From: AWTP1-13 sp963797005
GTDB lineage: Bacteria; Pseudomonadota; Alphaproteobacteria; Rhizobiales; Hyphomicrobiaceae
Length of the DNA: 64,000 bases
Direction of reading: 5' to 3'
NCBI GenBank assembly: GCA_963797005.1
Contig: CAWCOF010000017.1
Location: forward strand, 1 to 64,000
The notes beneath the pieces are model-generated. The model was given only the letters and a program-made list of their open reading frames with translations, made no database searches and was not told the DNA's origin. The position numbers were made by a program, and so were the translations under genes. This document shows, piece by piece, positions 54,566 through 62,015 of this stretch. The number at the start of each line of letters is the position of its first letter. The first letter of the stretch is position 1.

Positions 54566-55639
54566 ATGCAGCTCCAGATCAAGCCCGGCCTGACCTCGAG
54601 GGGTTACGAGGTGGCAGATTTCGCCGCCGCGCAGGAACTCTATCACAGCAACGGCTGGACCGACGGGCTGCCGGTGGTGCCGCCGACGCAAGAGGCCGTC
54701 GCGGCGTGCCTGGAATGGGCCGGGATGGCGCCGGACCAGCTCATCGCCGTCGAGCCGGTGCGCGAGCAACCCATCACCGCCGAGAAGCTCGCCGTCAACG
54801 CCGTCATGGCCGGCTGCCTGCCGATGCATTTCCCCGTCGTGGCGACGGCCTGGCAAGCGATGTTCAAGGACGAGTTCCTGCTGCACGGGGTGACGTCGAG
54901 CACCGGCGGCTGCGCGATCCTGGTGATCTTGAACGGTCCGATCCGCTTGGAGATCGGCGCCAATGCGACCTTCAACGTGCTGGGCAGCAGCGACCGCGCC
55001 ACCTCGGTCATCGGCCGCGCCATGCGGCTGGCGCTGATCAATCTGATGGACGTGCGCCCGGGCTCGATCGATCGTGCGACGCTCGGCCACCCCGGCAAGT
55101 TCTCCTACTGCCTGGCCGAGGACGAGGAGGACACGACCTGGGAGCCGCTGTCGGTGGTGCGCGGCATGCCGCCGGGCGCGTCGGCCGTCACCGTCATGGC
55201 GGCGATGGCCCCGCGGCAGATCATGAACGAGTGGACCACGGACCCGAGGGAGATCCTCGAGACGTTCGCGGCCGAGATGCGCATGAACCAGCTCACCTAT
55301 TCGATCTACGGCGGCAACTACGCGATTATCATCCCCAAGCAGCTGCGCGAGCACATCCAGGCCGCGGGCTGGAGCAAGCGCGACATCGCCGAGTTCCTGT
55401 TCGAGCGCGCACGGGTCAAGCGCGGCGAGTGGGCGAATGTCGGCAAGGGTGCTGTGGTGCGTGACCGCCCCGACAAGGTGCACCCCGCGCTGCAATCGCC
55501 GGACGACTTGCTGGTGGTGGCGGCGGGCGGGCCCGCGGGCGGCTTCGGTGCCGTCATCGCGCCGTGGATGGGGAGCAAGACGCGGGCCGTGACCGCCGCG
55601 ATCGGCGCCTGCGTCGACTGCGAACCGCCGAAGCGCTAG
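54566..55639 (+). CDS. 'GLPVVPPT' family protein of unknown function
   Basis: 357 residues from ATG 54566. Conserved-looking parts: NGWTDGLPVVPPTQEAV, KLAVNAVMAGCLPMHFPVV, LLHGVTSSTGGCAILVILNGP, GHPGKFSYCLAEDEEDTTWEPL, SIYGGNYAIIIPKQ, and the end GACVDCEPPKR. I know this family from many soil and marine bacteria but no activity; as I recall it is often found near UGSC proteins, and one lies 1.2 kb downstream. Four or more conserved cysteines suggest a redox or metal role. The frame extends upstream to 54404 but the start at 54566 fits better. Confidence 0.7.
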   Translation: MQLQIKPGLTSRGYEVADFAAAQELYHSNGWTDGLPVVPPTQEAVAACLEWAGMAPDQLIAVEPVREQPITAEKLAVNAVMAGCLPMHFPVVATAWQAMFKDEFLLHGVTSSTGGCAILVILNGPIRLEIGANATFNVLGSSDRATSVIGRAMRLALINLMDVRPGSIDRATLGHPGKFSYCLAEDEEDTTWEPLSVVRGMPPGASAVTVMAAMAPRQIMNEWTTDPREILETFAAEMRMNQLTYSIYGGNYAIIIPKQLREHIQAAGWSKRDIAEFLFERARVKRGEWANVGKGAVVRDRPDKVHPALQSPDDLLVVAAGGPAGGFGAVIAPWMGSKTRAVTAAIGACVDCEPPKR

Positions 55640-55702
55640 GGCGGTTTGAGCGGCCGGGACGGTTCCGTGCAGCGTGCCGCCAAGACCGTTCCGCCGGCCG
55701 CC

Positions 55703-56286
55703 CTATCCGATCCTGATCTTGGTCTGCCGAGAGAAACCGATAGGGAGGCACGGGAAGGTTCGTGCGGGCCGGGCCGCTGCGGACTCGGCCCGACAGATCG
55801 AAGCGCGAGGCATGGCAGGGGCAGAACCAGCCTTCATCGGCTGGGACAGTTGCTCCGGGCTGCCGGGACATCAGCAGGCAACCGAGGTGCGTGCAGACGC
55901 CGACCACGACAAGCCAGTTGTCATGCCCTTCAATCGTTCGATTGGCGTCGTGCGCCAGCGCCTTTTCGGGGAGCATCTCGTTGCGCGCGAGGCGATCCGG
56001 CAGATCGGCCAGCGCGGTGCTGCGGGCCAGCTCCATCTCCGCGCGCGTGCGATGGCGGACGAAGATCGGCAGGCGCCGCCACGTCACCGTGATCATCTGC
56101 CCCGGCTGGATCGGGGCGAGGTCCACATCCGCCACCTCGGGCGGCGGCGTTCCCTTGTTGGGACTCATCTGGGCGACGAAGGGCCAGAGCGACGCCGGCG
56201 CCGCCGACCGCAACGAAGGCGGCGGCGGTCAGAACGATGAAGTCTCTGCGGGCCGGCACGCGGTCGGCATCGACGGTATGCGCCAT
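55703..56286 (-). pseudogene. petA: Rieske [2Fe-2S] protein (ubiquinol-cytochrome c reductase iron-sulfur subunit), frameshifted
   Basis: ATG 56286 gives MAHTVDADRVPARRDFIVLTAAAFVAVGG, the Tat-like anchor of PetA. A slip near 56190 moves to ASLWPFVAQMSPNK and IFVRHRTRAEMELAR. The cluster motifs CTHLGC and CPCHAS are intact, then LPVPPYRFLS; a further extra base near 55733 hides the natural end QTKIRIG, stopping at 55703. About 190 residues if repaired. No cytochrome b or c1 gene is adjacent, so it is an orphan copy. It diverges from a Cys-rich exported protein. Confidence 0.85.
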
Positions 56287-56435
56287 GACAGGTCCCCGCG
56301 ACGTGAGGCTCGCCGATGCTATCCGCCGTCGGCCCGGGTCCCGCATATCCACGATGCCGCAGCCGGAAGGCCTGGGATCTGTTCGCACAAGGCTGCGGGT
56401 GCTATCAGATTGCGAGCGAGATCCGGGAGACTGAG

Positions 56436-56711
56436 ATGAGGGCCGGCGGCTGCGGCATCGCGTTGCTTCTGCTTGCGGCAGCGGCCCAGCACGGTTCGGC
56501 AGGCGAGGCCGGCCCGACCCGGCCCCAAAGCCTCTTCGCCGCCGACAATCGGCCGCCAATGTCATCTCAATGCCTGGCTGCGTGCAGCCAATTGCAGCAG
56601 CAGTGCGAGGAGTTCGAGAAGCGACACCCGAGCTGCTCGACCGACGACATATGCTACGAGGAGAACCTGCAATGCGAGGCGCGTTGCCACGCAACCGTCC
56701 CTCGGGCCTGA
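56436..56711 (+). CDS. small Cys-rich exported protein
   Basis: 91 residues. ATG 56436 follows GGGAG. Signal peptide GIALLLLAAAAQHGSAGEA; mature part has six cysteines: SQCLAACSQLQQQCEEF, PSCSTDDICYEENLQCEARC, spacing C-x3-C-x6-C-x10... as in small periplasmic metal- or disulfide-type proteins. Unknown family. Confidence 0.65.
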   Translation: MRAGGCGIALLLLAAAAQHGSAGEAGPTRPQSLFAADNRPPMSSQCLAACSQLQQQCEEFEKRHPSCSTDDICYEENLQCEARCHATVPRA

Positions 56712-56805
56712 CGAAGCGCGAAATGCACGACTTCTCTGAAGCGCGGTCTCTAGGCGGGCTCGCCAGCCGGTGCTATCAGCTCGGGAGCAAGGGCCGAGGA
56801 ATGCG

Positions 56806-57330
56806 ATGACCATCAAGGTGCTCGATCCCACCAACGAGACGAAGGCCGCGGGCGGCCGGCTGGCTGAGCGGCCGGCCTCGCTCGCCGGCAAGACGGTGGG
56901 CTTCATCACCAACGGCAAGGAAGGCACCAAGGGCTACTTCACGCACCTGGAGCGGATGCTGCGCGAGGAGCTGGGCGTGGCAGACGTGGTGTGGCGCACG
57001 AAGTCGAACTACAGCGCGCCGGCGGACGCCCACATCGTCGACGAGATCAAGAACTGGCACGCCGCGGTCGCCGGCGTCGGCGATTGAGGCAGCTGCTCGT
57101 CGTGCAGTTTGCACGACTCGATCGTGGCGGAACGGCAGGGCGTGCCTGCCATCGGCGTGATGACGAGCCGCTTCGTCAGCGCCGCCGAGCTGATGGCGCG
57201 CGTGCTCGGCATGCCCGACTACAAGTTCGTCGTCATCGGCCACCCGATCAGCAGCGCGTCGGACGAGCAGCTGGCCGAATACGCGCGGGAGACGATCGCG
57301 CAGGCGCGGGCGCTGTTGTTGCGGGGCTGA
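56806..57330 (+). CDS. UGSC family selenoprotein (in-frame UGA at 57085-57087 read as selenocysteine)
   Basis: One 174-residue protein, not two short ORFs. ATG 56806 has GAGGA five bases ahead. N-terminal part: MTIKVLDPTNETKAAGGRLA, SLAGKTVGFITNGKEGTKGY, VWRTKSNYSAPA, then VAGVGD followed by TGA, GSCSSCSLHDSIVAERQGVP. The TGA is residue 94 and forms the family's name-giving motif U-G-S-C, with another Cys two places on. Downstream the frame stays coding (AIGVMTSRFVSAAELMARVLG; FVVIGHPISSASDEQL) to a real stop at 57330. A hairpin typical of bacterial SECIS begins 11 nt after the TGA. The UGSC/CGSC family is known as (seleno)proteins of unknown reaction, probably redox. Conventional gene finders would cut it at 57087. 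Confidence 0.9.
57085..57117 (+). promoter_or_regulatory. selenocysteine codon and bacterial SECIS-like hairpin
   Basis: TGA at 57085-57087; then after 11 nt a 7-bp perfect stem GTCGTGC (57099-57105) with GCACGAC (57111-57117) and a five-base loop AGTTT containing the GU expected in the SelB-binding loop. Distance and loop closely follow the E. coli fdhF element (TGCAGGTCTGCA). SelB/SelC genes are outside this window. Confidence 0.82.
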
Positions 57331-57376
57331 GGCGGCGCCCGGAGCGGTTGCATGTGCGGCCGCCCCTCACCCCCGA

Positions 57377-57451
57377 CCCTCTCCCCACAGCCCTCGGGCG
57401 CGCAGCGGATCGCACATCGCTAAAGGATGGCCGAGGGCTGTGGGGAGAGGG
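57377..57451. repeat. long perfect inverted repeat
   Basis: 21-nt arms CCCTCTCCCCACAGCCCTCGG (57377-57397; written here as CCCTCTCCCC plus ACAGCCCTCGG) and the exact complement at 57431-57451, loop 33 nt. It follows the selenoprotein gene by 46 nt and may end its transcript, but the sequence is a known type of dispersed repeat (CCCTCACCC...CCCTCTCCCC). Confidence 0.8.
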
Positions 57452-57838
57452 GGCTACGCGCCCCTGCTTGCGACGGCCCATTAATGCCGAATTAGCTCTC
57501 GGCTGCGATGGTGCCGATCGTTCGCCACCGCCGACAACGAGCGCACGGAACCCATGACCTCCGTCTATCGCGCAGGCTCCTGAAGCGACGCCAGCGTAGC
57601 AAGTCTTGCTCGCGCGCAAAGCGAAGCGGCGTCCGACAGCGCCGCGACCTTGCCGTTGCAGGAGAGGCAAAGTGCACCTTCGGCAATCGCCGAAGATGCT
57701 GTGCGTGTCGCCATCGGCGCAGGCCTGAGCGCGCTTCTCGCAGACGGCAGGGAGACAAACGCGGTCTCGCTTGCGGTTGCGGTGCGGGCCTACGGCGATC
57801 TATAGGGACGGCTTAGGCGAATTTCGCTACTCGAGGCA
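57452..57838. other. gene-free stretch with a coding-like remnant on the plus strand
   Basis: No gene with a start is visible. From 57584 to the TAG at 57802-57804 the plus strand reads as coding-like (AEDAVRVAIGAGLSALLADG, then TNAVSLAVAVRAYGDL), with high GC at third positions, and may be the C-terminal remnant of a lost gene. Upstream the same frame is interrupted by a TGA at 57581 without a hairpin. I do not recognise it. Confidence 0.3.
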
Positions 57839-58207
57839 CTACGGCCGCGTGGCGAAGAAGGCGGCGATGTCGGGCGCCGGCGACTTGATCTCGACGACGA
57901 CGGAATCTTCCAGCGCCTCGAGGCCGTGCAGCACGCCCTTGGGATGGCGGCAGGCGTCGCCGGGCCCCATGATGAAGGCCTCCGAGCCGACGGTCGATTT
58001 CACCTTGCCCTTCACCACGTAAGCGATGAACTCGTGCGTATGCGTGTGGAGCGGCGCGCCGACGCCGGCCGCGTAGCGGATCTCCAGGAACGTCATCTCC
58101 TCCCCCATGATCAGCGGTTTGACGTGGAGCTCGCCGCCATAGGTCGGCTTGCCCTCCACGGCACTGACCGCGATCGTCTTGACATCGGCATTCCTGGATG
58201 TGAGCAC
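57839..58207 (-). CDS. cupin domain protein
   Basis: 122 residues from GTG 58207 (GGGAGG six bases ahead). Single cupin barrel: APLHTHTHEFIAYVVKGKVK holds the H-x-H-x3-E metal motif, and GDACRHPKGVLHGLEAL the second His. Likely binds iron, manganese or another metal. It lies between the selenoprotein and the Lin0512 pair but on the other strand. Confidence 0.88.
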   Translation of the reverse strand: MLTSRNADVKTIAVSAVEGKPTYGGELHVKPLIMGEEMTFLEIRYAAGVGAPLHTHTHEFIAYVVKGKVKSTVGSEAFIMGPGDACRHPKGVLHGLEALEDSVVVEIKSPAPDIAAFFATRP

Positions 58208-58309
58208 GCGAGCCTCCCTGGTTGTCGCCTCGGCCGGACATCAATACCATCATCCCGACGAGGGCCGGCGTGAAGTGCAGTTGCTGGTCTGGCCCAGCGA
58301 GGGAAGGCG

Positions 58310-58651
58310 ATGACGAAGAAGCGCATGGTGCTCGAGATCGGCATGGGCACTGACATCCGCGGCCGCAACCCGACCAAGGCCGCTTGCCGGGCGCTCGAGG
58401 ATGCGCTCCGGCACAACTGCCTGATGATTGCCCGGGCGCTCGGCCAGTCGCCGCAGGCCATGATGGTGGATGTGCACATCGGCGTGCCGCGGCCGGAGCT
58501 GGTGGACAAGGCGCAGGTGCTGGCCGTGCTGCCCTACGGCACGGGCAGCGTGACGGTGGTCGAGGGCGGGCTCGAGATCCCCGACGAGGCGGGCGGCGAC
58601 GGCACCTTGATCGCCAACGCCTGCGCCGTCGTCAGCCTCGACCTGGCGTGA
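58310..58651 (+). CDS. Lin0512 family protein, copy 1
   Basis: 113 residues, start with GAGGGAAGG ahead. MVLEIGMGTDIRGRNPTKAACRALEDALRHN, then MMVDVHIGVPRPELVDKAQV and NACAVVSLDLA: the Lin0512 (PF09585-type) family, small dimer-forming proteins of unknown activity. A paralogue follows after 11 nt and they probably form a hetero-oligomer. Confidence 0.88.
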   Translation: MTKKRMVLEIGMGTDIRGRNPTKAACRALEDALRHNCLMIARALGQSPQAMMVDVHIGVPRPELVDKAQVLAVLPYGTGSVTVVEGGLEIPDEAGGDGTLIANACAVVSLDLA

Positions 58652-58662
58652 GGGAAGCGACA

Positions 58663-59022
58663 ATGCCCAACGCAGCCAACACGACCAAGACCCGCGTCAT
58701 CGTGGAGCTTGGCTCCGGCAACGACCTGCACGGCGCCGACTACACAAAGGCCGCCCTGCGCGCGGTGCAGGACGCGCTGCACCACAGCTCGCTGGTGTTC
58801 ATCCGCTCGCTCGGGATCGACAAGAAGACGGTGGACGTGGAGGTGACGATCGGGGTGCAGCGGCCCGAGCGCGTGGACCTCGAGAAGGTCAAGGCATCGC
58901 TGCCCGTGGGCAACGTGACGGTAACGGCCGTCAAGGGCGGCCTCGACGTGCCCGACCCGGAGCACAACGATCCCGCCGTCATCGCCAGCGCGGCCATCGC
59001 CGTGCGCATCGCGGTCGGGTAG
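58663..59022 (+). CDS. Lin0512 family protein, copy 2
   Basis: 119 residues, AGGGAAG eight bases ahead. RVIVELGSGNDLHGADYTKAALRAVQDALHHSS and VDVEVTIGVQRPERVDLEKV parallel copy 1 throughout. The identity is moderate, so the duplication is old. The ATC-hydrolase-like gene follows by 39 nt, giving a three-gene unit. Confidence 0.88.
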   Translation: MPNAANTTKTRVIVELGSGNDLHGADYTKAALRAVQDALHHSSLVFIRSLGIDKKTVDVEVTIGVQRPERVDLEKVKASLPVGNVTVTAVKGGLDVPDPEHNDPAVIASAAIAVRIAVG

Positions 59023-59061
59023 GCCGCTCCTGCTGACAAAGCAGATCAGAGGAGGAGACGC

Positions 59062-59526
59062 GTGGACATCCCCGTCATCGAGCAGGCCAAGATCCAGGCG
59101 CAGGTCCTGGTGCCTCTGGTGAAGGCCCTGCAAGCGGAGCTGGGCGAGGAACGCGCCAACGCGCTTGTCCGCAAGGCGCTCGGCGATGTCTATCGGCGCC
59201 TCGGCGAGCAGTGGTGGCGGGCGAGGAAATCCGGGGACGTCGGAGAGAACATGGCGTCGGCGTTTGCCGCGTTCGCCAGGGGCGATGGCATCGACCACGA
59301 AATCCGCGCGCAAACGCAAGACGCCTACGAGATCGATGTCACGGGATGCCGCTACGCGCAGCTCTACAAGGAGCTGGGCGCCCCCGAGCTCGGGTTCCTG
59401 CTGGTCTGCAGCCTGGACTTCCCGTTCGCCGAGGGCTTCGGCGCCGACATCAAGCTCACGCGCACCCAGACCATCATGCAGGGCGCCAGCCACTGCGATT
59501 TCCGCTATAGGCGGCGAAAGGCTTGA
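59062..59526 (+). CDS. L-2-amino-thiazoline-4-carboxylate hydrolase family protein
   Basis: 154 residues, GTG start with GGAGGAG ahead. VKALQAELGEERANALVRKALGDVYRRLGE, EIDVTGCRYAQLYKELGAPELGFLLVCSLDFPFAEGF and MQGASHCDFRYR are features of the ATC-hydrolase family, whose type enzyme opens the thiazoline ring to give S- or N-carbamoyl-cysteine. Most family members are uncharacterised. The conserved cysteines (TGCRYA, ASHCDF) are present. Cotranscribed with the Lin0512 pair. Confidence 0.85.
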   Translation: MDIPVIEQAKIQAQVLVPLVKALQAELGEERANALVRKALGDVYRRLGEQWWRARKSGDVGENMASAFAAFARGDGIDHEIRAQTQDAYEIDVTGCRYAQLYKELGAPELGFLLVCSLDFPFAEGFGADIKLTRTQTIMQGASHCDFRYRRRKA

Positions 59527-59590
59527 GCGTGGCGGGCGAGGGGTCGGCTATGGAGTGTCCCAAATTCACTCTCACCGCTCAGCCGTTCCA

Positions 59591-60748
59591 TCAAACCCTC
59601 AGGAAAATCTTGCGCCGGTAGAAAAACCCCGCGAGGACAACAGCAAAGGTCACGCCCAGTACGTGAGTTGCGAAACGTCCCGTGCCCGGCGTCACCGCGG
59701 CATCAAGCAGGTGCGCAACATCACCGCCCAGGAAACGCACGGCGAAGCGTTCAAAATCCATGACGTTATTCAGGAAGTACAGGGTGATGGAATTCGCGCC
59801 GATCCAAACGAAAATGGTAGGCCAGCGATTGAGCCCCCAAGCGTCAACGATCTGATGCAGGGCGCCGAGCAGGATCGCACTGTATCCGCCCGCGACCAGA
59901 ACGAACGACGAGGTCCAGATCGCCTTGATGATCGGAAACTGCAGGGACCATAGATACCCCGTTGCTACGAGAAGAACTCCCGCAGCGACGAGAGTGATCG
60001 ACTTCTGCTGCGCCGTCAGGCGCTTTTCCAGCAATACCAATCCGGCGAACACGCCGAGCAGGCAACTGCCGATCGCCGGCAGCGTACTCAACAGCCCTTC
60101 CGGGTCCCGGGTCGTGTCCCAGAGGCGGCCGGGAAGAAAGTGCGCGTCGATCCAGTTCGCGAGATTTGCATCCATTGCGAACGAACCGGCGCCGACACCT
60201 GGCACAGGTACGAAGGTCATCAAGGCCCAATAGCCCCCTAGCAGGGCAACGAGCGCAGCGAGCAGCACGGTTCTGCTGAAGTTCAACACCATAAGGGAGG
60301 CGAACAGATAGCAAAGCGCAATCCGCTGCAGCACGCCAAGGAAACGGATATCGGTCCAATGCTGGCTGATGCCGCCGTAATAGATCAGCCCCATGCCATA
60401 GAGCAGGGCGGACCGGCGCAGGACCCGGATGTGCGCCGTGACCTTGCCTTCTCGCTCAACCAGGCGGGGCAGCGATAGAACGATCGACACACCGGTGATG
60501 AAGATGAACAGCGGAAAGATGAAATCGTAGAAGCGAAAGCCTTCCCACGCCACGTGCGTCATCTGCGTGCCGAGGGTGGTCCCGATTGCGCTGAGGACCG
60601 CTCCCTTGCCACGGGTCATGTCGGCCAGAGCCCAGACGGCACCATCCGCGCCCAGAATCCAAAAGATGTTGAAGCCACGCAATGCATCGACTGACACAAC
60701 GCGTTGCGCGTGCGTGTGCAGGGCTTGTTGGACTTCAACGTAGCGCAT
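59591..60748 (-). CDS. membrane acyltransferase, HGSNAT-like (DUF5009/DUF1624)
   Basis: 385 residues, about ten membrane segments. VVSVDALRGFNIFWILGADG and YDFIFPLFIFITGVSIVLSL are the hallmark of heparan-alpha-glucosaminide N-acetyltransferase relatives; YGGISQHWTDIRFLGVLQRIALCY is a further conserved part. Probably transfers acyl from cytoplasmic CoA to an external amino sugar. Start MRYVEVQ. An FNR/FixK-type box lies 76 nt upstream, so it may be a low-oxygen gene. Confidence 0.9.
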   Translation of the reverse strand: MRYVEVQQALHTHAQRVVSVDALRGFNIFWILGADGAVWALADMTRGKGAVLSAIGTTLGTQMTHVAWEGFRFYDFIFPLFIFITGVSIVLSLPRLVEREGKVTAHIRVLRRSALLYGMGLIYYGGISQHWTDIRFLGVLQRIALCYLFASLMVLNFSRTVLLAALVALLGGYWALMTFVPVPGVGAGSFAMDANLANWIDAHFLPGRLWDTTRDPEGLLSTLPAIGSCLLGVFAGLVLLEKRLTAQQKSITLVAAGVLLVATGYLWSLQFPIIKAIWTSSFVLVAGGYSAILLGALHQIVDAWGLNRWPTIFVWIGANSITLYFLNNVMDFERFAVRFLGGDVAHLLDAAVTPGTGRFATHVLGVTFAVVLAGFFYRRKIFLRV

Positions 60749-60823
60749 GAAACACACCCCCTGCGCGAGATCGACACATCTCACCCATGGGGCGTCAATC
60801 TAGGGCCGGCGTTCTGCCGCGCG

Positions 60824-60837
60824 TTGACGTGCGTCAA
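60824..60837. promoter_or_regulatory. FNR/FixK-type box
   Basis: TTGAC-GTGC-GTCAA, 76 nt before the acyltransferase start (60748, minus strand) and after the stop of the PIG-L gene. Confidence 0.55.
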
Positions 60838-60852
60838 CTCCGGGCAGTTCTG

Positions 60853-61800
60853 TCAATAGTTGACCGCCGCAATCTCCATTTCTGTATTCTTGCAGGGCCC
60901 GGTTGGCTCCTCGACGCGAAAGTAGCTCCGGCCAACGTAAGAGTGGTCGTAGTGGTGCCATGCAACGCCATGATCAAACGCGAGCACGCCGGCGAGCGTT
61001 ACCGCAAACACCGAGCTTTCCCTGTCGCGTTGTTGCGAGTTGAGGTTCTCTGGCAGTTGCGCACTCGCGTAGTCCACATAGTGAACCCGACGCACGCAGC
61101 GCAGAGGCCCGACGGCATCGAGGGCGGCCCTGGCCGTCATCAGATGGTCCGAGTGGTCCCTCGGGTTGATGCGTGGGTCAAGCTCGGCGACATTGATCTG
61201 AATGAGCCCAGCCTGTGCACGCTCGAAATGAACGATGGCGCGCACCGTGGCTACCAAGTCGTTCCAACCCTGATAGCTGGTCGATCCATCGATAGCGGTG
61301 ATCGTTTCGATCGCCCCTTCGCCAAGGCGTCTAAGCGACTGGAAGCTGGTGTCCTGGTAGCCTGTCCCAAGCGGGTTTCCGTCGGGCAAGCGCAAGAAGT
61401 AGCTCACCGTGTTGCGGTAGCTTACGCGGTAGATGAGGTGCCCGTTGAAATATCTATGCGAGGCTGACTTGATGGCGGGCCTGTCATCCGCATCCGCCAT
61501 GAAGCGGATAGCAGTATCTGCGCCGTTTTCCCGAGCCAAGTAGTAGGGGTGCCTGCGGCCACCCGAGCCGATCCCCAGGCCGGCATCACCCGCGGTGGTG
61601 TGGACGAAGACCGTCTTGACAGCGCCGCTAACCACGTCCTCGAACGCGGAAGGATTCATGAACAGCTGCCAGTCGTCCTCGTGCGCGGCGAAGTAGAACG
61701 ACACCTTGTCCTGCGGCTTGATGTCCGGGGCTGGAGCGGCCGCTACCGGCATCACAGCGAACACAATGCAGGCCTTCAGAAACGAACGAGACAGTGACAT
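60853..61800 (-). CDS. exported PIG-L family deacetylase-like protein
   Basis: 315 residues with signal peptide (FLKACIVFAVMPVAAAPAP). PIG-L zinc motif appears as AAHEDDWQ where AHPDDE is usual, so one acidic residue is replaced by Trp; the second motif is NPRDHSDHLMTARA. Family members remove acetyl groups from N-acetylglucosamine compounds. Start at 61800 because AAGGGG sits six bases away. It precedes the acyltransferase on the same strand: the pair may exchange acyl groups on the same sugar (inference). Confidence 0.85.
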   Translation of the reverse strand: MSLSRSFLKACIVFAVMPVAAAPAPDIKPQDKVSFYFAAHEDDWQLFMNPSAFEDVVSGAVKTVFVHTTAGDAGLGIGSGGRRHPYYLARENGADTAIRFMADADDRPAIKSASHRYFNGHLIYRVSYRNTVSYFLRLPDGNPLGTGYQDTSFQSLRRLGEGAIETITAIDGSTSYQGWNDLVATVRAIVHFERAQAGLIQINVAELDPRINPRDHSDHLMTARAALDAVGPLRCVRRVHYVDYASAQLPENLNSQQRDRESSVFAVTLAGVLAFDHGVAWHHYDHSYVGRSYFRVEEPTGPCKNTEMEIAAVNY

Positions 61801-62015
61801 CGCCATCCCCTTGCGAACGATGGGTCCAGGGTGTTTTCAGAAATCGGGATATGACATGAACCTCAAGTCCGTTCAACAAGCCAGGACGTGAGCGGCAACC
61901 CGACGCGGGGCGCGCGCCGGGGTTGGCGGGCGGCGGCGAGGGCCGCCGTTGTGCCGGCTCGCTCGGGCGTGCAACATCCTGGCAGGTGCGGTAGCGAGTT
62001 CGGGATCGAGTGGCG

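Noticed and set aside
57085..57087. TGA as an ordinary stop that ends a 93-residue protein
   Set aside because: Coding character and family similarity continue in the same frame, the TGA falls exactly in the U-G-S-C motif, and a SECIS-like hairpin follows.
57581..57804. Second possible selenocysteine TGA before a coding-like stretch
   Set aside because: No hairpin at the right distance, no known Sec motif, and no clear start; more likely a gene remnant.
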